Assembly: GCA_003152255.1 (NCBI GenBank)
Contig: PLZT01000556.1
Location: 9,109-22,516, forward strand
DNA: 13,408 nt
Source of the DNA: Methylocystaceae bacterium
Lineage (GTDB): Bacteria > Pseudomonadota > Alphaproteobacteria > Rhizobiales > Beijerinckiaceae
Reading direction: 5' to 3'
Position 1 is the stretch's first letter, and every line of letters begins with the position of its first letter. Below are positions 1 to 6,434 of the stretch, piece after piece. The notes beneath the pieces were generated by a model, which saw only the letters and a list, made by a program, of their open reading frames with translations, was not told the origin of the DNA and did no database searches. Position numbers and translations under genes: made by a program.

Positions 1-716
1 AGCAGCCCCGTGCCGACGACCGCCAGCGACAGATCGAACGGCGCGAGATTCTCGCGGCCGAAACCCTGGCGCTTGCCCATCACCAGCGCCGCGACCAGCC
101 CGGCGACGCCGGCGTTGATATGCACGACGGTTCCGCCGGCGAAGTCCAACAGACCCATCTTTTGCAGGAAGCCGCCGCCCCACACCCAATGCGCCGTGGG
201 AATATAGACGAGGAACAGCCACACCGCGCAAAACAGCATGAAGGCCGAAAACTTCATGCGCTCGGCGACCGAGCCGCCGATCAGCGCGCAAGTAATGACC
301 GCGAAGGTCATCTGATAGGCCATGAACAATATTTCGGGAATGGTCTTGGCGAGCGGACTGATCGTCTCGATCCCAATCCCCATCAGGGCGATGCGCGCGA
401 AATCGCCGAGATAGGCGCCGTCGCCGGAAAAGGCCAGGCTGTATCCGAGCAGCCCCCACAGGATCGACACGAGCGCGGTCGCGACGAGGCTCTGCGCCAT
501 CGTCGCGAGAATGTTCTTCTTCCTGACCATGCCGCAGTAAAACAGCGCGAGCCCCGGCAGCGTCATCATCAGCACCAGCGCGGTGGCGACGATCATGAAG
601 CCGGTGTCGGCGGGGTCGATCTTGTTGGCGGTATTGGCGGCGTCTTGCGCGCGCGCGGGCAGGCAGGCGAAGGCGGCGCAACAAAGCGCGGCGAGGGCCG
701 AAAGGGATTTTCGCAT
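1..716 (-). CDS. amtB: Ammonium transporter AmtB (partial, 3' end beyond window)
   Basis: Minus-strand reading frame open to the left edge, about 238 codons, holding the N-terminal half of an Amt-family ammonium channel in the inner membrane. It opens with a signal peptide (MRKSLSALAALCCAAFACLPARA, cleaved near ARA-QD), then transmembrane helices. Family landmarks visible are TGFMIVATALVLMMTLPGLA, the Phe-gate region MAYQMTFAVIT, AHWVWGGG, and the pore-histidine motif DFAGGTVVHINAG. The family conducts NH4+/NH3 and is blocked by the PII protein GlnK, whose gene lies directly upstream on the same strand. The ATG at 716-714 is the only start giving a signal peptide; no strong Shine-Dalgarno is visible, so translation may depend on coupling or be weak. 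The 285-bp gap to glnK is occupied by palindromic repeats, which is unusual for this operon. Confidence 0.95.
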   Translation of the reverse strand, partial: MRKSLSALAALCCAAFACLPARAQDAANTANKIDPADTGFMIVATALVLMMTLPGLALFYCGMVRKKNILATMAQSLVATALVSILWGLLGYSLAFSGDGAYLGDFARIALMGIGIETISPLAKTIPEILFMAYQMTFAVITCALIGGSVAERMKFSAFMLFCAVWLFLVYIPTAHWVWGGGFLQKMGLLDFAGGTVVHINAGVAGLVAALVMGKRQGFGRENLAPFDLSLAVVGTGL

Positions 717-781
717 GATGTGGGCTCGAAGGGTGTGGGAGATGGATGGAGGGTTAAGGCCCGCGGCTCACCGCGCGCCCG

Positions 782-840
782 CCTTCTCCCACTTGTGGGA
801 GAAGGCGCGACGTATGAGGGTTTTGGCGAAGTTCCAACCC
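782..840. repeat. Family A palindromic repeat, degenerate half copy
   Basis: Begins with the outer hairpin CCTTCTCCC-acttgt-GGGAGAAGG, but the inner hairpin is eroded to a few bases before TATGAGGG and a recognisable spacer (GGCGAAGTTCCAACCC). It abuts the complete copy that follows and lies in the glnK-amtB gap. It looks like a decayed left arm. Confidence 0.8.
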
Positions 841-842
841 TT

Positions 843-981
843 CCTTCTCCCACTTGTGGGAGAAGGTGGCCCTTGCGAAGCAAGGGTCGGATGAGGGTCC
901 ATGGGAAGTTCCAGCCAAGTCGCGAAAGCCCTCATCCGACCTCGCTTCGCGAGGCTGCCTTCTCCCGTGAACGGGAGAAGG
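843..981. repeat. Family A palindromic repeat, full copy 1
   Basis: Full 139-bp element: outer hairpin CCTTCTCCC-n6-GGGAGAAGG, TGG, inner hairpin CCCTTGC-GAA-GCAAGGG, TCGGATGAGGG, spacer with GGGAAGTTCCAGCCAAG, then the inverted half CCCTCATCCGA, inner hairpin CCTCGC-TTC-GCGAGG, and a closing outer hairpin. It sits between glnK and amtB, where its strong hairpins would be transcribed. Confidence 0.9.
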
Positions 982-1001
982 ATTCGCGCGCCAAATTTCG
1001 C

Positions 1002-1460
<459 letters not shown>

Positions 1461-1521
1461 TTAAGGCGCTGCTAGCCTATATTTTAATCATTCAGCCCAT
1501 GAAACAGTCGCAACCCCACGC

Positions 1522-1550
1522 TTGCGGTTCGCCCGCGCCGGCGCTAACGC
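1522..1550 (+). promoter_or_regulatory. Possible promoter of tRNA-Leu
   Basis: TTGCGG (1522-1527), a 17-bp spacer and TAACGC (1545-1550) place a start about 4 bp before the mature tRNA 5' end. The -35 is reasonable and the -10 weak, so this is a position-supported guess. Confidence 0.4.
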
Positions 1551-1560
1551 TAGGCGCCAA

Positions 1561-1868
1561 GCGGACGTGGCGAAATGGTAGACGCAGCAGACTTCAATTG
1601 GAGTGCCCGCGGGGAAATCCGCGGCGTAGAACCGCCCAAATTCGGGGAACGCTAAAGGCGCGACGCGCCCAAGCCAATCCCGAGCCAAGCCCGGGTCCCG
1701 GGAAGGTGTAGAGACTAGACGGGGGGCGCCTAAAGCCAAACGGCCAAGGCGAAGGGATAGTCCAGACCACGAACGCCCTTTTTTTAAAGGGCGGCGGCGA
1801 AAGCCGAAGCGGCAAGAAAATCTGCTTCTCGCAAGGGAGTGCGGGTTCGAGTCCCGCCGTCCGCACCA
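1561..1868 (+). tRNA. trnL(UAA): tRNA-Leu(UAA), interrupted by a group I intron
   Basis: Exon 1 is 1561-1594 and exon 2 is 1817-1868; joined they give an 86-nt leucine tRNA. The acceptor stem GCGGACG pairs with CGTCCGC, the discriminator is A, and CCA is encoded. The D-arm is GCG...CGC, the T-arm GCGGG-TTCGAGT-CCCGC. The long variable arm TCTC-GCAA-GGGA is the class II feature of tRNA-Leu. Anticodon stem GCAGA/TCTGC closes the loop CUUAAAA only if the intron is removed after U34, giving anticodon UAA. Read without splicing, the region looks deceptively like a CAA or UCA anticodon. It borders the prophage-like block on its left, but no second copy of the tRNA 3' end was seen to suggest an attachment site. 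Confidence 0.92.
1595..1816 (+). ncRNA. Group I intron in tRNA-Leu(UAA)
   Basis: A 222-nt insertion between anticodon positions U34 and A35, the site used by the trnL(UAA) intron of cyanobacteria and plastids. Visible group I signatures: exon end ACTT can pair with intron GAGT to form P1 with a U-G at the splice site; a P4-like segment TTCGGGGAACGCTAAA; the P7 strands GACTA (1713-1717) and TAGTC (1758-1762) of the guanosine-binding site; a P9-type hairpin CGCCCTTT-tttt-AAAGGGCG (1774-1793); and a terminal G at 1816. No internal ORF or homing nuclease is present. The subgroup is probably IC3 by size and location. It should self-splice by two guanosine-initiated transesterifications. Confidence 0.88.
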
Positions 1869-1884
1869 GGGGGCCGCGCCCCTC

Positions 1885-2021
1885 CCTTCTCCCACTCGTG
1901 GGAGAAGGTGGCCCCACGTAGTGGGGTCGGATGAGGGCTCTCGGGAAGTTCCAACCAAGCCGCGACGCCCCTCATCCGACCCGGCTGCGCCGGGCTGCCT
2001 TCTCCCGCGGGCGGGAGAAGG
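1885..2021. repeat. Family A palindromic repeat, full copy 2
   Basis: Starts 16 bp after the tRNA CCA end. Inner hairpins are CCCCAC-GTA-GTGGGG (left) and CCCGGC-TGC-GCCGGG (right); the spacer is GGGAAGTTCCAACCAAGCCG. The first strong hairpin could act as the tRNA transcript's 3' boundary, but no T-tract follows. Confidence 0.9.
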
Positions 2022-2085
2022 AATCGCGCCCCCTCATACGTTTTGCGCTTGATCGGCTCGTTCAGATCCAACGCCCCAAGTCCAA

Positions 2086-2250
2086 CCCAAGCCCCTCACC
2101 TCACTTCTCCCCGCAAGCGGGGAGAGGGGGCGTCAACGCGGCTCCCTTCGCCATAAATTAATGTGATAACAATGATATATAAGAATGGGCGGATCGCCGG
2201 CCGTCTCCTCTCCCCGCTTGCGGGGAGAGGTACGGTGAGGGGCTTGGGGC
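2086..2250. repeat. Family B repeat pair, inverted
   Basis: A second repeat family. Left arm CCCAAGCCCCTCACC then hairpin CTCCCCGC-AA-GCGGGGAG; right arm hairpin CTCCCCGC-TT-GCGGGGAG then GGTGAGGGGCTTGGG. The two arms are inverted copies separated by about 80 bp. The same modules recur in the opposite arrangement (hairpins outside) at 7837-7989. Confidence 0.8.
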
Positions 2251-2285
2251 ATTTCGCGCCGCGAAGCGATCAGGCGGAGTTCGTA

Positions 2286-2969
2286 TCACACCGGCTTCCC
2301 CCTCCTCTTCCAACACACCGCCAGCGCCTCCAGCCCATCGCGAAACCGCCCCGCCACCGCCCGCGCGGCGCGCTCGCAATCTCTTCCCTTGCCTGTCGAA
2401 ACCGCCTCGCGGTTCTTGCCCGCCGCCATCGCGTCGATGCGCGCGATCATTCGGAACGACAGGCTCTCGCCGATCACCTTCACGATGACGCGCGCCGGTT
2501 CCGGCCCGATTTCCTTGACGATCGCGTCCTTCAGCGCCTGCGCTTTTCGCGCGGCGTCGATCCGCGCGACCAGCGCCTGCTGCAGCGCGAAGGCCGAAAA
2601 GCCGGCGCGGTCGGCTTCGCCGAATTCGCGGCCCGTGCGGCGTCCGCTCGCGGCCTCCAGCACGCGGTCGACATAGCGCCCGGCTTCATAGGCGGCGGCG
2701 GAGATGCGCCCGCGCCGCGCCTCATATTCGAGCGCATCGGTCTGGGCGTTGATCGCGACGCGCGAACGGCGCTGACGCGTGATGCGCGCCTCGTCCTTGC
2801 CCGCCGCCTCGGACGCGCCGCTAAAAGAGGGATCGACCTCGTGCCCATGCGCGATCTCGATCTTGCCGCCGGCGCGCTTGCCCTCGCGCGGCAGATCGAG
2901 CCCGGAGAGCCCGCCAACGCTGGAATATCGCCCGACAAGCCGGGAGGTTTTTCGCGCATGCATGGACAT
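2286..2969 (-). CDS. Hypothetical protein, phage-type (DUF6456-like?)
   Basis: A 227-residue protein read from ATG 2969 (MSMHARKTSRLVGRY), preceded by GAAAGG at about 11 bases; a second ATG in frame lies at 2963. The N-terminal 75 residues are basic and probably disordered. The rest is helical, with EYEARRGRISAAAYEAGRYVDRVLEA, a central KDAIVKEIGPEPARVIVKVIGE segment and a C-terminal RAARAVAGRFRDGLEALAVCWK. The pattern of an early 'region...AAYEAGRY' helix and a final 'GLEALA' helix resembles DUF6456-type proteins found next to replication genes in alphaproteobacterial prophages; that link is recalled, not tested. It is last in the minus-strand replication cluster, 173 bp after the DUF1376-like gene, with a family A repeat between. 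Function unknown; a role in DNA binding or late control is possible. Confidence 0.75.
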   Translation of the reverse strand: MSMHARKTSRLVGRYSSVGGLSGLDLPREGKRAGGKIEIAHGHEVDPSFSGASEAAGKDEARITRQRRSRVAINAQTDALEYEARRGRISAAAYEAGRYVDRVLEAASGRRTGREFGEADRAGFSAFALQQALVARIDAARKAQALKDAIVKEIGPEPARVIVKVIGESLSFRMIARIDAMAAGKNREAVSTGKGRDCERAARAVAGRFRDGLEALAVCWKRRGKPV

Positions 2970-2998
2970 GTGGAACAGCCTTTCGTTGGGGGTGATTC

Positions 2999-3135
2999 CC
3001 TTCTCCCGCTTGCGGGAGAAGGTGGCCTCGCGAAGCGAGGTCGGATGAGGGTTCTCGGGAAGTTCCAACCAAGCCGCGGCGTCCCTCATCCGACCCGGCT
3101 GCGCCGGGCCACCTTCTCCCGTGAACGGGAGAAGG
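2999..3135. repeat. Family A palindromic repeat, full copy 3
   Basis: Occupies almost all of the gap between two minus-strand genes: 7 bp from the upstream gene's stop (3143) and 29 bp from the downstream start (2969). Inner hairpins CCTCGC-GAA-GCGAGG and CCCGGC-TGC-GCCGGG; spacer GGGAAGTTCCAACCAAGCCG. Confidence 0.9.
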
Positions 3136-3142
3136 ATTCGCT

Positions 3143-4003
3143 CTAGACTTCCGCGCACATCGCCAAAAACGCCTCCGGCAGCGCGCAGCCGTGGCGGCGG
3201 GGCGGGCCGCCGAGGCTGGTCGGCCAGTCGCCGCCGGCGTTCCAGCGCTCGATCGCCGCCATCAGCGCCGCGCGCGGCACGCTCTCGCCATTGAGCAGCG
3301 CAGCCATTTCCCCGGGCGCCGGCGGCGAGGCCCGCGGCTCCTCCGCCAGCGACTCGCAAACAATCTCCGCCCAAAGCCGCCAGCTCTTGATCGGCCGCCG
3401 CCGCTTGCGCCTGGCTTCGCTGGCGAGCGCCAGACACACCCGCTCCGCGCCAAATCGCTCGACGACGGCGAGCATCGGCCCGATCACGACATCGACCGGC
3501 GCGGCCTCGCCCAGCGCCGCGCGGCAGGCGGCCTCGATCTCGTCGAGCTTCGCGCCCGTCGCCGGCTGTGGCGTCTGGATTCTGGACTCTGGCTTCTGGG
3601 CTTTAACCCCCGCCTTAACCGGTGGGTTATCCGGGGGGTTAACCGACGCCTTAAGCGATGGGTTGCCGCCTGCCCGGCCGTTGACGCGGTTGACCGCCGC
3701 TCTCTCCTCGTCGCGCCGCATGCGCCGGCTGTAGAGCGCGCCATCCGCGTCGCGGCTGAACACGCCGGCCTCCTCCAGTTCGGCCAGAAAACCCTCGACC
3801 TCCGCGATCCCCGCGCCGACCAGATTGGCAAGCTGCGCCGCCGTCACCGGCTTGCCATTGACAAGCAGCGACCCATGCGGCCGCGCCTCGTGCATCAGGC
3901 ACAGCATCTCGATCCACAGCCCCCGCGCGGCGAGCGAACACATGCGCAAGGCCGGGTCGGCGCGCCAGTCGGAAGGAAAGAATTTCAGCCAGGGTTGTTT
4001 CAT
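3143..4003 (-). CDS. DUF1376-like phage replication protein
   Basis: A 286-residue protein from ATG 4003 (GGAA about 7 bases upstream). Residues 1-105 (WLKFFPSDWRADPALRMCS ... LAARGLWIEMLCLMHEA ... GALYSRRMRRDEERAAVNRVNG) match the winged-helix N-domain of DUF1376 and related phage replication initiators. A Pro/Lys-rich linker follows (about 110-150), then a C-terminal helical region (EIEAACRAALGEAAPVDVV ... IKSWRLWAEIVCESL). The family opens phage or plasmid origins and recruits the replicative helicase; a DnaB-type helicase gene lies upstream on the same strand, which fits. The linker-coding DNA contains two tandem arrays (3572-3664), the arrangement known from lambda O, where origin iterons lie inside the initiator gene. 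The gap to the helicase gene is 938 bp because of a DUF559 gene and three repeats, so the ancestral operon has been split. Confidence 0.82.
   Translation of the reverse strand: MKQPWLKFFPSDWRADPALRMCSLAARGLWIEMLCLMHEARPHGSLLVNGKPVTAAQLANLVGAGIAEVEGFLAELEEAGVFSRDADGALYSRRMRRDEERAAVNRVNGRAGGNPSLKASVNPPDNPPVKAGVKAQKPESRIQTPQPATGAKLDEIEAACRAALGEAAPVDVVIGPMLAVVERFGAERVCLALASEARRKRRRPIKSWRLWAEIVCESLAEEPRASPPAPGEMAALLNGESVPRAALMAAIERWNAGGDWPTSLGGPPRRHGCALPEAFLAMCAEV
3572..3664 (-). repeat. Iteron-like tandem arrays (putative phage-type origin)
   Basis: On the minus strand five contiguous 12-bp units lie at 3605-3664: AACCCATCGCTT, AAGGCGTCGGTT, AACCCCCCGGAT, AACCCACCGGTT and AAGGCGGGGGTT. Just downstream, four contiguous 7-bp units CCAGAnn lie at 3572-3599. 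The 7-bp period is not a multiple of three, so it is not simply a peptide repeat. Both arrays lie in the linker of the replication protein gene, as origin iterons do in lambdoid O genes. That they are a functioning origin is inferred. Confidence 0.55.
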
Positions 4004-4029
4004 GATGTTTCCAAAAAACTCGGGCGCAT

Positions 4030-4168
4030 CCTTCTCCCACTGGTGGGAGAAGGTGGCCCTTGCGGAGCAAGGGTCGGATGAGGGTTCTTGGGAGGTTCCA
4101 ACCAAGCCGCGACACCCCTCATCCGACCTCGCTTCGCGAGGCCACCTTCTCCCGTAAACGGGAGAAGG
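4030..4168. repeat. Family A palindromic repeat, full copy 4
   Basis: Lies 26 bp upstream of the DUF1376-like start and 45 bp upstream of the DUF559 start, i.e. between divergent genes. Inner hairpins CCCTTGC-GGA-GCAAGGG (the only GGA loop) and CCTCGC-TTC-GCGAGG. Forms the left boundary of the DUF559 cassette. Confidence 0.9.
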
Positions 4169-4213
4169 ACGCGCCCCACTTGCCTTCGCGCACGCCTTGG
4201 GCAAAGCTTCGCC

Positions 4214-4627
4214 ATGCCCGCTCGCGTCTCGGAAAACCACACCGCCTTCGCCCGCAAACTTCGGCGCGACATGACGCAGGCCGAGGCGATGCTGTGGCGG
4301 TCGCTGCGCGGCGGCGGGCTGGACGGACTGAAATTCCGCCGGCAGGTTCCCATTGGCCGCTATGTCGTGGATTTCCTCTGCGTGGAGCATCGCCTCGCGG
4401 TCGAACTCGACGGCGCGCCGCATGATCGCGACGAGCAAAAGGATCACGACGCCTCGCGCGACGCCTGGCTGCGGGAACATGGCTATCGCATCCTCCGACT
4501 TCGCAACGAACTGGTGATCGGCGGCGGCAACATCCCGCTCGACATGATCCGCGCGGCGATCGCCGAAAGCGAGGGAAAAGGGCGCCCTTCCCTTCTCCCA
4601 CTCGTGGGAGAAGGTGGCCCGGCGTAG
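4214..4627 (+). CDS. DUF559 domain protein (Vsr-like endonuclease fold)
   Basis: A 137-residue protein from ATG 4214 (MPARVSENHTAFARKLRRDM). The whole of residues 8-120 follows the DUF559 pattern: ARKLRRDMTQAEAMLWRSLR, FRRQVPIGRYVVDFLC, LAVELDGAPHD, then DAWLREHGYRILRLRNELV. The Asp of VVDF and the acidic residues of VELDG are the expected metal-binding positions of this PD-(D/E)XK/Vsr-related fold, so it looks intact. The biological role of DUF559 proteins is unsettled. The gene is antisense to, and inserted within, the helicase/replication operon, with family A repeats on both sides. Its last residues ([11 protein letters not shown]) and its stop codon are encoded by the downstream repeat. 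No good Shine-Dalgarno precedes the chosen ATG; upstream in-frame codons fall in repeat sequence and were not used. Confidence 0.88.
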   Translation: MPARVSENHTAFARKLRRDMTQAEAMLWRSLRGGGLDGLKFRRQVPIGRYVVDFLCVEHRLAVELDGAPHDRDEQKDHDASRDAWLREHGYRILRLRNELVIGGGNIPLDMIRAAIAESEGKGRPSLLPLVGEGGPA

Positions 4628-4727
4628 CCGGGTCGGATGAGGGTTCTCGGGAAGTTCCAACCAAGCCGCGGCGCCCCTCATCCGACTCCGCTTCGCGGAG
4701 CCACCTTCTCCCGCGAGCGGGAGAAGG
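4591..4727. repeat. Family A palindromic repeat, full copy 5
   Basis: Overlaps the 3' end of the DUF559 gene and supplies its stop codon. Inner hairpins CCCGGC-GTA-GCCGGG and CTCCGC-TTC-GCGGAG. Nearly identical to copy 6; together with shared flanks they form a tandem duplication of 183-bp period. Confidence 0.92.
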
Positions 4728-4745
4728 GAGCGCCCTTGCTTTTTT
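4724..4745 (+). terminator. Candidate intrinsic terminator after DUF559 gene
   Basis: AAGGG-agcg-CCCTT, then GC and six T. The stem is short (5 bp) but overlaps the end of the strong outer hairpin of repeat copy 5, which could form instead. A weaker version follows copy 6. It suits the plus-strand DUF559 transcript. Confidence 0.5.
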
Positions 4746-4773
4746 GGATTGTCGAACACCCCGGCCGCCCTTC

Positions 4774-4910
4774 CCTTCTCCCACTCGTGGGAGAAGGTGG
4801 CCCGGCGTAGCCGGGTCGGATGAGGGTTCTGGGGAACTTCCAACCAAGCCGCGGCGTCCCTCATCCGACTCCGCTTCGCGGAGCCACCTTCTCCCGCGAG
4901 CGGGAGAAGG
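4774..4910. repeat. Family A palindromic repeat, full copy 6
   Basis: Same subtype as copy 5 (inner hairpins CCCGGC-GTA-GCCGGG and CTCCGC-TTC-GCGGAG). Flanks on both sides resemble those of copy 5 (GCCCTTCCCTTCTCCC before, GCGCCCTTGCTTTTTTG after). It lies 31 bp beyond the stop of the helicase gene. Copies 5 and 6 fill the gene-free stretch 4628-4941. Confidence 0.92.
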
Positions 4911-4941
4911 ACGCGCCCTTGCTTTTTTGCGTATTGAACCT

Positions 4942-6372
4942 TCATCCCGCCCCCCTCGCCGCATCCGCCATCGTCGAGCACGACGGCAGGCACCACAGTT
5001 TCACCGTGCGCTCCGGCCCCGCGCGGTTCTTGCCGACGATCAGTTCCGCCTCGCGCTCGACGAGCGCGTAGCGCGCGTGGGCCTCCGCGCTTCCGCTGCG
5101 AAACTCCGGGCTTTTCAGGATGCGATGGGCTTCGCGGTGCAGGAACACGACGACATCGGCGTCGGCCTCCAAATCCCCGGATTCCCGCAGGTCCGAGAGA
5201 TTGGGCCGCTTGTCCTCGCGGCTCTCCAGCGCGCGGTTGAGTTGCGCCAGCAGCACGATGCAAAGGCCCTCGTCCTTGGCGAGTTGCTTGAGCCCCGCCG
5301 AGATTTCGCCGACCTCGTAATGACGCTGGCCCTTGTAGCGATCGCTGGCGCGGATGAATTTCAGATAATCGACGAACACCACCGCGAGCCGCGATCCGGC
5401 CCGCGCCATCGCGGCCTTTTCCGCCCGCACGCCAGCGCCGATTTCCGCCAGAGTCAGCTTCGACGAGGCGTCGAGCGTCAGCGGCAGGCGGCTTAGCGTC
5501 TTTTGCGCGGCCGCGAGCCGGCCCGCCTCGTCGTCGGAAAACTCGCCGCGGGCGATGCGGCCATATTCGATCGGCGCGCGCGGGATATAGCAAAGATCGG
5601 ACAGATAACGCGCGCAAACCTGTCTTTCCGGCACCTCTAAACTATAGGCCAGCGCGCTAAAGCCTTCACCTGTCTCGCGAAGACTTCTCGCCCCGGCGCG
5701 CGCGACTTTAAGCGAGGAGGTCACCTGAAAAATCGTCTTGCCGACGCCGGGCCGCGCCGCGACAATCCACAGCGCGCCCGCCTCATAGCCGCCGGTCGCC
5801 GTGTCGAGATCGCGAAAGCCGGTCGTCGCCGCTTGCGAAACCATTGTTCCCGCTCGGATTTTCTCCGCGTGAGCGAGAAGATCGCCGGCGCTTTCGCTTA
5901 GAGGTCGCCGCCGCCGCTCGCCGCCCGCCGCGACGATTTCGTTAAGACCGTCGATGGCCTCGGCGGCGATGGCCTGGGTCGGGCCGCCGATGGCCGGCGA
6001 CGCCGCGGCGTCCAGCGCGCCCCGCGCGACGCGCATGATCGCGCGCCGGCGCGCGAGATCGACGATCTGGCGGGCGTAATCGGCCGCGTTGACGATGCTG
6101 GGCGCCGACGCCGCCAGGCGGGCGAGATAGGCCGGCGCGGCCGCCCCTTCGGGCAGGTCCAGATCGCCCAAAAGCGGCCCGAGAGTCACCAGCGTCGCGA
6201 GCGCGCCCTCGGCGAGCCGCTCCCGCATCGCGGCAAAGATGCGGCGATGCAACTCCTCCGCGAAATGCGCCGGTTCGAGAAAACCGGCGACCGCCGCCAG
6301 CGCCTCGCGGCGCAAGAGGCAGGCGCCGAGCACGGCCTGCTCGGCCTCTATATTGGCTGGCCCCGAAGTCAT
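4942..6372 (-). CDS. Replicative DNA helicase, DnaB family (phage-type)
   Basis: A 476-residue DnaB-like helicase. The N-domain (5-105: NIEAEQAVLGACLL, FAEELHRRIFAAMRERL) mediates hexamer and primase contacts. The RecA-like motor has Walker A ARPGVGKT (206-213; chromosomal DnaB has ARPSMGKT), Walker B VVFVDYLKFI (331-340), and the signature LLAQLNRALESREDKRP...SDLRESGDLEADADVVVFLHRE. The end, IVGKNRAGPERTVKLW, is also typical. It unwinds DNA ahead of the fork. Divergence from bacterial dnaB, linkage to a DUF1376-like gene and to a phage-type repressor mark it as the element's own helicase. ATG 6372 is chosen because AAGGG lies 7-8 bases upstream; ATG 6387 is possible, and a longer frame to 6576 lacks support and would overlap the promoter. 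Confidence 0.92.
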   Translation of the reverse strand: MTSGPANIEAEQAVLGACLLRREALAAVAGFLEPAHFAEELHRRIFAAMRERLAEGALATLVTLGPLLGDLDLPEGAAAPAYLARLAASAPSIVNAADYARQIVDLARRRAIMRVARGALDAAASPAIGGPTQAIAAEAIDGLNEIVAAGGERRRRPLSESAGDLLAHAEKIRAGTMVSQAATTGFRDLDTATGGYEAGALWIVAARPGVGKTIFQVTSSLKVARAGARSLRETGEGFSALAYSLEVPERQVCARYLSDLCYIPRAPIEYGRIARGEFSDDEAGRLAAAQKTLSRLPLTLDASSKLTLAEIGAGVRAEKAAMARAGSRLAVVFVDYLKFIRASDRYKGQRHYEVGEISAGLKQLAKDEGLCIVLLAQLNRALESREDKRPNLSDLRESGDLEADADVVVFLHREAHRILKSPEFRSGSAEAHARYALVEREAELIVGKNRAGPERTVKLWCLPSCSTMADAARGAG

Positions 6373-6401
6373 TGGAATCCCTTGCATTCGCGCCCCCAGG
6401 G

Positions 6402-6434
6402 AAAAAGGCGGCCGGTCCGCGATGGACCGGCCGC
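6402..6434 (-). terminator. Terminator/attenuator hairpin in helicase leader
   Basis: Perfect 11-bp stem GCGGCCGGTCC / GGACCGGCCGC with a 5-base loop (6408-6434). On the minus strand it is followed by C and five T (6406-6402). This is a textbook intrinsic terminator located between the promoter (6524-6551) and the helicase start (6372), so it should end or regulate transcription into the replication genes. Confidence 0.7.

Larger units (their letters stand above)
1869..2285. other. Gene-free stretch of repeats between tRNA-Leu and the prophage-like block
   Basis: No supportable gene. It contains a full family A repeat (1885-2021), an inverted pair of family B repeats (2086-2127 and 2207-2250) and, between those, a short AT-rich island (about 2150-2186) that stands out from the GC-rich surroundings. 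Nothing else is recognisable; open frames here are repeat translations. Confidence 0.7.

Noticed and set aside
1561..1620. tRNA-Leu with anticodon CAA or UCA read directly
   Set aside because: That reading does not allow a 7-nt loop with the GCAGA/TCTGC stem. Splicing after U34 gives a normal UAA loop.
1774..1793. Hairpin with a T-run that looks like an intrinsic terminator
   Set aside because: The T-run is inside the loop/stem, and the position fits the P9 hairpin of the group I intron.
1845..1868. tRNA 3' end as attachment site of the prophage-like block
   Set aside because: I found no second copy of the tRNA 3' end to the right of the block and no integrase, so attL/attR cannot be supported.
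3143..5617. An 824-codon open frame on the minus strand spanning the DUF1376-like gene, repeats and part of the helicase region
   Set aside because: Only the last 286 codons make a recognisable protein with a ribosome site. The rest is repeats, antisense of DUF559 and an alternate frame of the helicase, open because of high GC.
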